From assembly GCA_023375785.1 (NCBI GenBank), contig SZWC01002433.1, forward strand, positions 55,533-119,532: a stretch of DNA of 64,000 nt. Direction: 5' to 3'. Below, piece by piece: positions 23,907-37,989 of the stretch (position 1 is the first letter of the stretch; each line of letters starts with the position of its first letter). The DNA is from Penium margaritaceum. Lineage: Eukaryota > Streptophyta > Zygnematophyceae > Desmidiales > Peniaceae. The notes under the pieces are model-generated. The model ran no database searches and had not been told where the DNA came from. It saw only the letters and a program-made list of their open reading frames with translations. The position numbers and the translations under genes were made by a program.

Positions 23907-26329
23907 ACACGAGAAAAGGTGACTTCCACTCTTTCAAAGTCGCGCACGACCTTCAAACAAGACTGCATGCTGGATTGTAGGGATGGAATAGGTGTCCAGG
24001 TCAACAGCTCCCTTTGTTGTGTCGGTTAGCACAAGTCAATGGCTCCCCACGCACCTTGTCGTCTTGACGAGGAACAATCTCCTAAAGCCGAACCTCTGAG
24101 CTGAGGAAAAATCTCAGAGAAACCTCTTCGCCATATCTCAGAAAAGCATCACAAAAAGAGCCGAAAAAGGTAATGAAGAAAATGCTCCTATCGTTTCAAA
24201 GTTGGAACTCCAGTTTTTGCAGGCAGTTTAATGAATAAATGTCATACCCATCATTTCACAATAACTTTACATGAATAAAGGTCACCCTGATGAGATTCCT
24301 TGAAATCTCTTAACATTCTATGTCAAGCCTAAAAATGCAAATACTCCAAATCTCCAATGTAAAAAGATTCAAAGAAATGAACCCTGAAAAACAACCTCCA
24401 AAACATTAACTTCACGCAAATCTTCACAATGGATGAGGAAAAGGTTGAATCCTTGAAGATTATAGCAAGGAAAAAGTGTAAATGTAAAACATGCACAAGT
24501 AAACCACACTCTTTGATACAACTTGATTTCAAGGACAAAACATAAAGGTTTAAAACTTTTCCCTATTTTCTTCGAAGAAAATGGAATGATGATCACAAAG
24601 ATAAGCAATCATCGTTGTTTAAATGAAGCACTCATGTACCCTTCAGAGATGAGTGAGTTGTAATGATACAATTAAGGGAGGAATCTTAACAAGACACTAA
24701 GAAGTCATCAAAGGGATCCCACGAGGGAAAGAAATGGATTTTTCCTTCCAAAGAATTACATCCTTTTTAAGCAAGCATACAAAGCCCTTTTAATAATAAA
24801 TCAAACCTTTGAACATGAAAAAGGCTTCGAGTCAATACAAAACTATTGTTGTTGAGATGTACCTCACGGAGGGTAGGATAGTGTGTTCATACACATTTGG
24901 GATTTTGGCAAAGGATGAAGGGGGTCAAGGGAGAGGTCGCCAATCTCATTTTTTCCTCGCCTACTGTATTCTAAACAATGCATTGTGCTACTTTGAGGGT
25001 CAAGAAGGAATGTAGTCATGTGCCTGAACTGCCCTTGTGTGCATCTCCTTTCAGAATACATGTATCCCTCTAGATGTATACACAATGAATATTTCAACTA
25101 CAAATTTCAAAGAGCAACATATGTTCAACATATTTTCACGTCTAAATGTTTCATGCGTAAAATGAAAGCTTCACCTAAATTCCTTCGTATTTTGGTGCCA
25201 AAAGCACGTACAAAGTATTGAGACAAGGAGGTGGTAAAGACAAGAAAACCATGTTTCCATAAGAAAGAAAATGGAAATAGACACCAACATTGAAACAAAA
25301 CCTTACTACTGATTTTTCCCATTGGTACTTCTGTATGAAGGGTGCAAGGGCATCTGCAAAAATTAGGATGAAAACCTAAGATACATGGTTTCTTTCATTC
25401 TATGATATACAAGAACTCACTTTACTAGTTGTTCCAATTTTGGCACTATGTGACAAAGAATGACTTGATGCTTCCTCTCTTACACTTTCTTTTGGTGGGA
25501 TGAACTTTTGAACTTAACAATCAACCATAAAAAACATTTAAACTTAGAAACCGAACATTCAAACATGATCCACTACAATAGAGAGCTGGTATACATTCAT
25601 TTTCTTGTAGTGCGTAAACCAAATGACTCACGATCATTACTACTAGTGGTCACTCAAGATAGGACAAACACAAAATGATACCATGCACTAGTTTATAGAT
25701 CTCATGTCATGTTACAAACAAGGTCTACTATATCCACATGTACTGTGCCCATGTGATTTTCCCTCCCCTCCCCTTCCCTTCTTGTCCAGAATTGGTATAG
25801 GATCCACTTCAATTACTAAGAACTCACACCAAAAGAGGCATAGGAGTGTTTGATACACTACGATGTAAATGTGAAAAATTTTAAATAATTGGTACTTCAC
25901 TAGTTGCTTTTATCCCATACTCTTTCTGCTGTTCTGCATGTGCCCAAACTTAGCCCCTTCTCCAAGATCACCACTACCACGCAATAAACCTCTATATAAA
26001 TGAGAAGACAATGCTACCCAGATACTGATACACTACCTAATACACATAAAGCATACACTACCCCGTATCCCCATCCCTTATTCAAGGAAAGGAAAAACAT
26101 TTTTGGGTGAAGGAAAATTGGGCACAACATATAGCAAAGGAAGTTCGTAGATGTTAACATATATAAAGGATACATACATCACACATTGAGAATATTATAT
26201 AAACATCCCCGTTCACACAACAGACTCGAACATTACGTTTAGAAACCATGCACCAAGTGGTGGCACGTATCCTAGCTATAACCGTTGAATAGTACACGAA
26301 GTGTTGCAGTCAAGAGTTAGATGTCGCTA
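23907..26329. other. AT-rich intergenic stretch
   Basis: No protein domain is recognised. The part around 25700-26100 carries short blocks resembling the degenerate tandem tract at 31.96-33.5 kb (TACACTAC followed by C-rich CCCATCCC/CCCTCCCC segments), suggesting a shared old repeat family. Confidence 0.35.
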
Positions 26330-26990
26330 AATCAAAAGGCAACAACCTTAGACGCCTCAAGCGGAGCACATACAACATTCACCAAGGTAGAAGCTTCCAA
26401 AAGGCAGCTTGGTGGGAGGAATTTTCTTCTTAAGCCATCTTGAAAAGAAACCAGGATGCCTTCTCATAAAGGAAGTTTTGTAACGTCGTACTCAGTATAC
26501 CATAGGTCGAAGTAGTGAAGGCGCAACTCAGAGAGAAAGATGGATGAGCTAAAAGTCAATATTGGAGTACTTAATACATGGTGCCTTGTTCAGAAATGAG
26601 GGCATATTGGATTGAGTGACTTGATGGCCTTTTAAAATTCTTTAGGTATGCCTACTTGAATGCTCCAAGTAGAGAAATGTTAAGGAGTTGCACAACTAGT
26701 AGATGGTTGTAAAACCATTTAGGTGGTTCCAAAACGAAGAAGGTGGTTTTGCAATGAACGAATAGGTTCCATAGTCCTTTTAGCCAATTAAATGTTCCAT
26801 TTGAAGAGGAAGGGACACATGGCACTTGAAGGCCCCCTCAAAGTTGAAGGGTCAGAGGGTGCTGGTGGGTAGAATTCTTCTTCTTTCACAAAAACAACTC
26901 GGCACCTTGGAAAAACCACACCAATAGTTTCTAAGCATTTCAAGTGATGTTCAAGGAAAACCCGGCCAAATGCTTTGTACATCCAAAAAA
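26330..26990 (+). repeat. Left copy of an old direct repeat pair
   Basis: It can be aligned by eye with 31260-31890. Shared anchors include a GATGGATGAGC/GAATGGATGAGC block, a GACTTGATGGCC/GACTTCATGGTC block, TGTTAAGGAGTTGCAC/TGTTACAAGGAGTTCTG, and a GGTAGAATTCTTC/AGTAGAATTCTTC block near the right end. It could be a diverged LTR pair or two members of a dispersed family. Confidence 0.45.
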
Positions 26991-29900
26991 CCTCCTCAAC
27001 TAATGATGTTTGACAAAACCACAAATGAAGGAAATCCAAGATCTTTATCTCTAATGGAGATAAAGATGTTCAGATTGAGGTGGGTGTGGGAATACAAGAC
27101 AAAAACCAAAAGGAGAGTTTGTGGGAAGGAGAAAAGAATGAGGAAGTCTAAAACGTCTTGATGTGATATGATTGAGGAATGTCCCACTCACAACTGCATG
27201 AAAAGCAGTGGATTTTGGGCTATGTGGGTCTTTTGACCAAAATGTGTCAATTCAAGTTGAGGCAGGTATCTTTGTAGGTGTAGTAGGATGTGAATCATGC
27301 TTTGTGCCCAATGAGGAAGTTTTTGTATCTTTTATTGTTGCTTTTGAAGCCAAGGCTTTATAGTTTCTAGCAATTTTTACCTATGGCAACAAAAGGAGAG
27401 GGGGTGAGCGAACATGTCTTGCTTCTGATCTTGCACTTAAAATCAACAAATTATTGTTATCATTACACGAATCCTTAGAATGGAAACAAAACTTTGTTAA
27501 GAAATACAATGCTGGGTTGCATGATGATTGAACAACTAGCCGGTCGGCTGCCGGTCAATAACCGATGGTGTTCATGTTGAGGGCAACTCTTGGGGGGTCA
27601 CTCATAACAAGTGGATTTTTTCTTGCTTATTTGAGTTGTGCTTAGAAACCCACATAGCCACTTGGAATCTCTTAGACTGTGTTAAGAGAGAGTTTGATAT
27701 TTTGTAACTGACTCGAACGTTTGTGACATCAGAAACACAATGCAAAGTTTTCTACAGATGAAACATCACCACTTTGATAGAAAAACACCTCATGTATTTT
27801 TTTTCTTACATTTTATTTAAAGGTAGCTTAAGGTTATCTATACCTTCCAAAATAGCAATAAGGGGGCTGGCCCCATGAACTCTAAAGGTAGGTGACAGCT
27901 CATTTGAACATCCTAATTCTAACACAGATGCAAATCATTGTGTTTGAGAGACCCTTTCTCCCTACAAAGTTATCTTCATCCGTGAAAATCTATCATAGGT
28001 TGTAATCCTTACCTTATTGCTTTGTCGTTTTTTGCTCATATCATAATTTGTTGCATATTGTCCTGAAACGATGGAGGAAACAATCCATCTAATGGGGAAC
28101 GTTGTGTTATGCGAGAACTCTACATTGCAAGTTAGGGGAGGATGATGCATGTGCCAGCTTGACTAAAGTATGAATTTGGGATTAAAAATGTGGTGTTCAA
28201 GTTGCGTTGAAAGTTCATGAATACAAGTATGGAGATGAGTGGTCCATCATTATCAAGTCCACTTTATTTAATGCAAATGGCTGGAATTTCTTTTGTAGAC
28301 ATGTTTTGTGAGAAAGAATACAACTTGTCTTTCTTCATTTATGGGGAGCAAACTCACTCTCTTGCAAAGAAATTTGTTGTAGATCAAGTGTGCTTGTTTA
28401 TGATGAAATTGGTGAAATCATTGAATTATCTTGTGTTGGTAAGGCTAATCATTGACTTGTTTTCCATGAAACGAGGTGGGTTGTGTGAAAAATAGACATC
28501 TCTTATGAGGTTACATTAATACCCTTATGCTCTTGGATTTCAGCGAATGAAAAACTATGAGTTGTATAATGCATGAACTAGATAAACATTCTTAGGTTTG
28601 AATTATTTTCAAAGTCCTTAATAGTTAAATCGACATCAAATGATGTGTTTATTTCAATGTTTCATATCAGTAAAAACACCATTGAAGTTTGAAATGCCTT
28701 AGGCTTTCATGTAATATTCGAATTTATTTATTGAAATGGCATGTATGATTCATTAAACGAAGAAGTGCATCACATTCAATCAATTAAAAAAATGATGTCA
28801 AAGTCGAAGAGCAGTAGGGCAGGTGATTTTTGGGGTCGCATTTGTAACAAGCATGTACTTTGCTTTGGTGATTTTGAGTTTGATGTGGTTTTTCTCATTC
28901 TAAGTTTAAGATATTGTTGTGTTTTAGAGTTGGTAAGTGTAGAATCTTATGTTCTACTGATCATCATGTTTTTGGCCAATGCTATACAGTTTAGCTTTGC
29001 TTTTGTACAAAAGTCTTAATGTTTACAAAAAAGTTGTAACATTGAGGTTACTTTAAAGTCTTGTAGCATCTGGTTAACCTCCTTTCATGTTTCTGAGGAT
29101 AACTATTTTTCTAAGGATAAACTGGTTGTAGAATAGCTTCATGCGTGCATTGGAGTTTTCCATACAATAGGTAGTCAATTTCACCAAAAAAACTTATTGG
29201 TCACATTGCTGTGGTAAACATCATTTGATTGGTGGTAGGTCTTGATTCACACTTCAATGTAGTGGCTTGATAAAGCGTAATTGTTAGGTGAGTCTTTCGT
29301 TTTTATCTTTGTTAAGCCTTTCGATACAAGGCTAAGTATAATGATAAAAAGGCTACAGTCCCTGTTTTTCTTTTGGGAAAACACTCACTTTATTTCACCA
29401 GTGTGTTCCTTGAGAAGGAATCTCAATCATTTGGATGTTTCAAAGGTGACAAGACTGTTGTATTCAGTGTCAAGTGCCTACTTTTTTATTATTTGATGAG
29501 GACCCAATTTGGGTTGAATGATGTTGGTCGTTTCTCAAGTTAGGTCTTTTAGGGTTGTCAAAGAAATGAGTGTTTATGTAAGGGAATACGTGTGAAATGT
29601 GTTTTCCTTTTGATCTATACTGCATTTTAAGAGATGTTTTTTCAAAGCTTTTATGCTAATGCATCCATGTTTTTGGTACAATAAGTTTCAGATAAATTTT
29701 AGCCTACAATTGTTTTGGACATTGAATCGCACCTAAAGCCCCCCCTCTCTTGCTCTTATGCTTAACCTCCTCAATGAGAGGAGTCTAAACTAGGATTTCT
29801 TGTTCACAAGGTTGAACAACAAGTGTGAGGTGATGGATATCATCATTCATCAATATGGTTTCTTCTCCCTTCAATTCTGAATTTATGCGTCCTTGTAAAT

Positions 29901-31259
29901 CCATCTTAAATGGGTCGTGCATCCTCACCTATGCTTGGAATGGTTATTCATGTTCATGAGTTTTCTATGAAAACCCTCATTATTTCTATGTTCATATCGT
30001 ATAACTGAAATTCTTATGATTTGAGTTGTAGATGCAACACAATTTGGAATGTCCTTATAGATCCTTGCCCTTGATATTTTGCCTTCATTAATGTACACCC
30101 GTGATGCGGCTTTGTCCTCTAGCTTATGCCATCATTTCTTAAACAAGTGGTAGAGCACCAGGCATCTAAATGTGTGAAGGCCATGAATATTAGACTTTTT
30201 GCTATGTCGTAATAAGTAGGAGTTGTTTTAATCGTAAACAAGAACAATGACACCACGCTTTTGAACCACATTAGCTGTTACACTTCTTTTTTCAACATAG
30301 AATCTTCAAGTTGTTTTCAAAGTAAATTTGATTTTAACATTTCCTTGAGCATGTAATTGTAGCATTTTATGACACCATTGTTTAGTAAAGAATGATTTGT
30401 GAAATTTTGTTATTTGATGGTGTACTCCTCAAGTGGAGTGATGAAGCCGTTAATGGTGAACATGCACTTTAGTCAATGCTTTATGCTTAACATGTGGGAA
30501 CCACTCATGGATTGTTATAAGTTTTGTTTCCTACTTGATGAGTGTATGCATCCAATGAAATTAGTGGCATAAACAAAACCACAAAGCGCTTGTGTCTAGT
30601 TGAAGATTTAGTGAAGGGCTAGAAGACATCCACAAAGACGAGGTATAGCTTATATGAAAGGCGATTCTTTGTTGTTTGAACCAGATGAGGGTTAGGTGGA
30701 GCTACGTCTTATACATTATGTGGAATGAGGTCATTGTTGCATGTGTGAACATCGTCTTGAAGTTGAGAAACCATAAGCTACACTTGTTGTAGTGTTTCTC
30801 TCAAGTTCCCTTTTGCTTGTTGCAAAAGAATCCCATGCTAGCTTTGCACATTATCTCAATTGATTCGGCAACTAAACTTATTTTGAAGCTTTTAATTGTG
30901 AGCATCAAGCTCTAGTGTGCATAGTGTGTAACAAGTGTAGAGATATTTGCGTGCCATTGTTCCTGACAATGTTTTATTTGCTGGATAAATGCCTGCTAAT
31001 GTCGACATTGGAAGTTTTCCACTTCATTCATGGTTCTTGCGTTCTTCCGTTTGTTGGTTTTTATTATAGAAACCACCCACGTCTCATGCCATGTCATGAG
31101 AATTGGAAACTTCATGGTCGAAAGCCCACTAGGAGACTGATTTTAGCACAAAAAGTTAGTCAACATAAGTCTATACATAGGAAACAAACATCGCACATGA
31201 AGATGAATCAAAAGGGATCCTTATGCACAAACGAGACCCTTATATGAAGTGTGGAAACC
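26991..31259. other. AT-rich interior between the two direct repeats
   Basis: About 4.3 kb without a recognised domain. The longest frames are ~92 codons (28217-28495 and 28741-29019, both + strand), and neither resembles a known mobile-element protein. If the flanking repeats are LTRs, this would be a non-coding (LARD-like) or completely decayed interior. Confidence 0.35.
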
Positions 31260-31890
31260 AAAGTCTCGGTAGTAGTATTAGTAGATGTTATGGTTGTACA
31301 CATTGTGAACCACAACAAGTGCCGAAGTCTGGAAATCGATATCTTGACCAATTGATGACCAAAGTGCATTTCTTCTCCATGAGAACCTCTTTTAAGACAT
31401 GCATCATACACTATAGTAGATAAAATGATGGAGGTAGCATTTTTGAAAGCTGAATGGATGAGCTGAGAGAGGACTTTCGGGTGATTAATGATTGGTTACT
31501 TGTGTTAAGAAATAAGTGCATACTAGACGGAATGACTTCATGGTCTTGAAGTTCTCCTAAGGGAGGCCTTCTTAAATGTTAGTGAATAAGATGTTACAAG
31601 GAGTTCTGTGGCCACATGAATGCTTGTTTAATCGCCTATGAGGTTGTGTAACCCACTTGATGGATGTATGATCACCTAGGTGGTTATACAACCCTCTGAG
31701 AGAAAGCAAGGGTATCAAGAAAGATGAAGGGTAAGAGGTTGGTGAAGGTTCATTGCAATCAGAAGGGTCATTGGCTACTAAGTAGAATTCTTCCCTTGTG
31801 AGGACATAAATTTGATACCTAAGAAAATTTGTGTAGGTTTCTCTAGGAGTTTTCAAAATTTTCAAGGAGAACATTGTTGTTGAGACCATT
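31260..31890 (+). repeat. Right copy of an old direct repeat pair
   Basis: Counterpart of 26330-26990 in the same orientation, with the same order of short conserved blocks and many substitutions between them. Boundaries are approximate. Confidence 0.45.
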
Positions 31891-31959
31891 AAATCTCAAC
31901 ACAGCCCACCATTCAGTTCTTATTGAAAGATAAACAAAGTGATTTTATGACACACTATT

Positions 31960-33520
31960 GTACACAAATATACACCTGTACTTAAACTAAGGTTTAGGAT
32001 TGCGTCTTATCCCTCAATTCACATTTCCTCTCTCTGAATCTTCACCTTCCCGTATCTCCCTTCAGTAAACTAGCCACCATCATGAGTGATCGTAAAAAAC
32101 TAGGAACACATGATTGAGTACATTACGCTAAAGTAGACAAAGGATGAGATACAATGTGCATAGTCAAAAACAAGCTCATACACTTTTCTCTTACACTTGT
32201 TTCATATCCCATGATATGCTCCCCATTTGTGTCCACTCTCACCAAAGAACAAGTGAACATATCAAATACAAGTGTACAACAGTTTTCAAAAGAGATGAAA
32301 TTTCTACCCAAGCCGTGGTGCACTACCTAAAAAACCCACCTTATACACTATTCATTATACTAATTCTTTATTCTCTAGTGATCCAGTACACATGGGAGTG
32401 TATCATGCACTTGTGCATCCATCTTATGCACCACTTTCCAAGAAGAGATATCCAAACCCATACACTTGCCACAGACACGTTCCCATCCCAAATCCACTTG
32501 TGTTTATTCCCTTTTTTAAACATTTTGCACTACCAGAGTGATCACTCAGTCCAAAGAACATTGTAAAGCAATAGACACTGGTGTACGCAATAGATGAAAT
32601 ACCACTTGAAGAATGGTGTATTATCTTATACACTTGCCTCATGATAAACTTCTTCATCCACCCCTCCCCATCAATGATTATTTAAACTTAAAGGCAAATC
32701 TAATTAGAATATGAAAAAATAGGTGAATTTGATAGAACAAAAGAACATCTAGTGATACACTTACTCTTGTTTTGCTCTTTATTGTTTCCACTCTCCCCAT
32801 CGCCCCTCCTCTCACCTTATCAATGATCAGGTTCATTATGAGGAAACTGTAAGATTACGACACACTTGAATAAAATTTGATACAAAACTAACCAAACAAA
32901 GGTACACTTCCCAATATATTTGCCCCACATGTTTGTCCCATCCGCCCATGCCCATCTCCATCTATTTTTCAACTACCTTGAATGACCACTCACAAGAAGG
33001 TCAACATGGCACAATTTGTTATGTGAGTGCATACAACTAAAAAAACTTATTTAAACGTGATAAAATCCCACAATATAGAGAAAAGACGTTATTGTGTACA
33101 AATGATAGAATAATGGATGGAGGATTATTCACTTTCCTATACACTGGCCCCATGCACTTTACTTTCGGTTCCTCCCTCTCTGTTATAGTGATAAAAATTC
33201 CAAGGGACACATGAAACTATACTTTGAACTAGTCTATCAATAAGATACACTTTGTGACACAATCCCCTTTTGACATATCCAATACTTTTTGCTCTCGGTA
33301 TCCAATGTCCTTCCCCCACAAGAAATCCCTGAAGAAACCACCATAACTTTAAAACTAGTCAGACATAGGAAGTCCTTTTGTGTAAACAAGAGAATAAGTA
33401 AAGAATTTCTAGTATTCAGTTTATAAAACAATAATGCTTGATCTTCTTTTCCTTTCATTTGTTCACCAACTTCATAGGAACATAAAACATTTACATACAA
33501 ATCATACACCAAGTAATTAC
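31960..33520. repeat. Degenerate tandem-like repeat tract
   Basis: A motif recurs with loose spacing of roughly 120-280 bases: a TACACTTG(C/T) start, a pyrimidine-rich CCCAT/CCCTCCCC segment, then ATGA/TGATCAC and a purine-rich tail. Instances lie near 32190, 32460, 32630, 32755, 32915, 33137 and 33280. Copies are badly diverged and unequal in length. No coding potential is seen. Confidence 0.4.
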
Positions 33521-35654
33521 ATGGAGTGTCTGCATTACTAAAATCTAAAGTAGTACATGTTCTTCAAATACACAATGACTTCGAAGATCCTCACTAGTTG
33601 ACCACTTTCAACATGTGTTGATAGAAAACCACAGATGAAATAATTTTTTTTCACTAAGGAGCCGAATTTCAAAATGAAATTCAATTTATCATTGCGTTGA
33701 GCAGTTTGCAAATGATTAAATTAGATAATTGGAAAATGCCAGTAAGTAAGTTCTTTGATTGTAGCACTTCAGAGCCAAAAGAACCAACTTTATGTTTTGA
33801 CAATTCAAGTTATCTTAGCCTCCAATACTTGTCATTAAAGTTCTTATTCAAACTTGATTGAAGTCTAAATTTCTCTATACTTCTTTTTTGTGTGTATCGG
33901 TAAGCCCACTCCTTTTTTCATCTCATTTTTAGTTGAGTAACACTTGGGTTGTTAAGAACAAATGCTTAAAGCCAATTTAATACATTGAAATTTATGTGGT
34001 AATATTAATGTATTATTTTCCACTTTATTTTTATGTAGCGTGGGTATACCTCTTTAGGATATGAAGCAAGCAGAAACAAGGTTTTGGACGAATAGAGCAC
34101 AAAACCACAAAATTTCTTGCACACCTTGAAGTTCTACAAGGAAGCTTCACACTACATTGCATGGATCCAAAGTAGAGAATGGCCAATTCAAGTATCTTAT
34201 GGCTACAATGACTCCAACGTCTAATGTAGCTATGGTAAGTACTAAGAAATACATTTCATTAAAGCAAGTTTGTGAGATTCAACCTCCAAACTTGGATTAA
34301 AATTTCAAGGGCAAAACAATTTCATACACTTTGTGTAAAGACCCACTTATTGCTTTTTAGAACTCAAGTTCTGATGAAATCAAATGTTGCATTCCATGTT
34401 TTTTATACCAATCTAGTTGGTTCGGAAAATGTCAACCTACAAGGAGAGGATTTGAGAAGGGAAAATGCATGCTATTGACAGTGCTTGTCACAAAGCGGAT
34501 GCAAAAGCTGGTTATTGCTTAGCCGTGCTTATTGAGTGCATGAGTATCCACTTAATGTTCCACATTAATGAACTGAATTCTAATAGGACCAAATATAGTT
34601 TTTCCATGCTTGAGATATTCCTCTTCCATCATCCATGGAAGTTTACAAGGGTGCGGATTACATTGTCGAACATTGCTTGGATGCTAGTGAAGAGGTAAAC
34701 TTGCGGTGTATCTTGTTAAGTGGGAGATCTTTGACATTACAAAATAGTTTGGATCATCAAAACAAGTATGTGATGCAGCTAGAAAATTGAAATTCGTTTT
34801 TTGATGCATTGATGTGTTTTGGTTGAACGCAACATGTCATGGCTAAATGGGGTTTAGTGGTTTATGCTTGACGTACACGTGTCCAAGAAAAGTATGTGCG
34901 AGAAAAATAGTTCTTGAAGTCATGCGCGGCGTGAGATGAAATGTGGATTTTGACTACGATTGGCAAAGGGAATAGTGGCTAGTTTCTAGACCTTTGGTGA
35001 TATTTTGGAAAGAGATTGAAAGGTTCAACGAGTTTTGAGACGTTTCAATAGCAGTGAAAAAATTTGGATTTTTGGTTTAATTCTATTCGCTGTTTCATTG
35101 GAATTCTTGATAATGATGGAATTTTATTAGGACGCATCTTTTTTTCCTTATTTTCCCTTACATTTTAGTGTAAGGGGAATTTAGGATTTCTTCAAGTAGT
35201 CACTTCGAACATGGCATCACATTATTCTTTTGACTCCAATGTTGAACACATCAATGATTTTTATTGTTTTTTCACTTGAATACAAGCTCTTTGTTTTGTG
35301 CTTATGTGAAAATTTAATCTACAGTTTTTGTTACAAATTACTCAAGATTTTGATTTTCTAATTTGTCTTTCCTATGCATCCTCTACCTGCCCACCATCCG
35401 TCTTCCTTTTATCCAATCAAAAGATTTATAGATCACCAAACACCTGTATGTTCTATTTAATTCTTGACCCATTCAAGGTGCAGCTGAGTTGTAGAGAATT
35501 CAAGGACACTCGGGCTACTTTGGATTGTTGAATTGCATCTAATGAAAATGTTATTGCAGTCATTTTCAATACATACTTGATCAAGGCTGGGCAACCCGAA
35601 AATACGATTTCGATATGCGAGGCGCTACACCCAGTAGAAAGCGGGATACTTCAA
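33521..35654. other. AT-rich intergenic stretch
   Basis: No gene or RNA is recognised. Short frames (34272-34478, 34465-34698, 35328-35531 on the + strand) have no motifs. It ends at the TIR element. Confidence 0.4.
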
Positions 35655-35667
35655 TTTTCGTTTCGCT
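35655..35667 (+). repeat. 13-bp direct repeat, left target-site copy
   Basis: TTTTCGTTTCGCT lies immediately left of the left inverted repeat and recurs at 38149-38161 just right of the right inverted repeat. The pair is most simply read as a target-site duplication. Confidence 0.65.
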
Positions 35668-35825
35668 CAATTGCTTCAGCTTGCACGACTTCGCCAACTA
35701 TTGCCTCTAACTAGAATGCCTTGAAAACTATTTCCGTTGCCTAGAGCCTACGCAACTGTTTTGCGCTACCTAGAACTGGTTTCGGCGCTTCGAAAGCCGA
35801 CAAAGTACGTCAGATGAAATAGAGC
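35668..35825 (+). repeat. Left terminal inverted repeat
   Basis: It matches the reverse complement of 37990-38144, with near-identity over the outer 80 bases and more differences inward. Confidence 0.75.
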
Positions 35826-37989
35826 AAACATTCAAAGCGATACGATGTCTTTCGGTTCATATGAGGGCTTCTCCACACAAGAAGATAAGGAAGGGCATAT
35901 ACGAACCATACAACTACGTGGACGTCAGGGAAGAGAACGACGAACATGTTACAATTTGAGTGAAGATAAGGTCTCAAATTCATGATTCTGAAACGTTTTT
36001 TCTATCATAATGAAGGAGCCCTGTCATCTCTTGTTAGATAGAGAATGGAGAAGAGGTTATTCAAACAAGAAATCATAAAACTTAAATAATTCATAATATT
36101 TAAGTCCATAACAAATCGGTTGATTTTTTTAAAAGGTTTTGAATTTTATTTTTTTGTATGGAAATTGAGATAACATAAGAATAATACAAAACTGTAATAG
36201 AGGAAAAGGGATAAGATATTGAAATCATGAGAGAAGCATTATAGAAAATGTATCAATTCATATTACTTTAATTTCGAAGTAACATTATGATTTTTTAATC
36301 CTCATTTATTAATTGATAATGAAAAAAAAACAATACTCATGTATAAAGTTTAAATGTTGTATAAGTCAGATCCCTTACGTTTTTAACAAAATGTAAGTTT
36401 TCTAATGATTTATATCATTTAATCCTTAACTTCTCTCATGAATGAATGTCAAAAATTGTATTCCTCTAACAAAATAATTATTCACACACATATATGTGTA
36501 TTTCTTCGTGAACAAAAAATACCATAATTCATCATCAATTTTATAAAACTGATGTATAAATTTTTTTAACCTTTTTAATCAGAAAAGTAAAACTTTTCTA
36601 AGGGTGGAATACTAAATTATAGTGTTTTCACTATATTTAGAATTGAAATATTCGAATAATACTTCATAAAAAATTTTAATTTGTCATTTAAAAACTTCAT
36701 ATTGAAGTAGGATAAACCTGTAAACATGGATATGAAACAAATGTTTCACATTCATTCGATTGTAATAAGAAAAACAAACATGTAATAACACTTATCAACT
36801 TCAATGGGGGAAACTTTCTAATTTAAGTTTTAATGAGTTCTTCTTCTACGTATCAACGGATAAATACATTTTTTTGTAAGGATAAAATATAACCATAGAT
36901 ATGAAATCAGTAAAATAACAAAGCAATGCATGTTTCATCGCCTTTGATACTACCCATGTTTCCAACAATTAGTTACCTCCTTATGTTCTAGCAATAGGTT
37001 AGTAAGGCCTTTCATATCAAGATACAAGTGATGGAAATCAAAATAAATGTGTAAAATCTATCGCAAAATGTCTAAACATTGCATGAAATAATATAAATAT
37101 TGGCGTATTTTTTACCATCGTAAACTATTTCATGAATAGTGATATGAAAACCTTTTTCTAAGTACTATTTTTGAATACGATTATTATGGATGAGAATCCT
37201 TAAATTTTTAATTCAAATGATGTGATGATTTCATGTATTTTCGATTTGTTGTTCTTATGAATGTATTCAATAAACCTTTATGTATTTTACATAATTTTAT
37301 CAGAGTTATCCGAACATGTCTTTAATTTGATTGAGTTTTTGTTCTATTTAATGCCTCTTCTACCATGAATGTTAGACTGTTGAGAATTAATTTACAAAAA
37401 AGCACAGTATATGATATTTTTGATAGATTTATTAAGAAAAATATTATGAATGAATACATTCCATAGAACTTTTAGCACTAGATTTGAAGGACGGTTCATT
37501 TTTCCAACTTACAAAGTTTAACAGAATTGAAACAATATTCCATTTTTATATATTCACTTATTTTGAATGTGAGTTATTTTTAATGGATTCATAGAATAGA
37601 ATTTTTTCAATATTTTTCATAGTATGGTCTAATACCTGCGTATTAATTTTTCATGCAAAACTCACATTTCATGGCTTTCATGTGACCTAGTAAATGAATA
37701 TTGAAATTTTACCATGATGATTTCATCATGAGATCATCATGAAGTTTGCTTCTAATAAGAAAAAAGTTACTTCAAATCGAAGTTAAATGCAATGGTCTCA
37801 CATTACAGTATTATTCTAATAGTTTAGAAAATAAAAGATCACCTGTTTTATAGTATATGACGAACAAATTTCTCTCTTACTTGGTCTTGCTTTCAATTTA
37901 CATGATTGTTTTTGGATGTTGTACTGTACTGCTTCGTTTCCAAATGCCCATTTTGGATCTGAATCATGTTCGGAGCTTCGAAAGTACTT

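Noticed and set aside
31960-33520. Possible CRISPR-like array
   Set aside because: Repeats are degenerate, unequal in length and unevenly spaced, and the context is a eukaryotic nuclear genome.
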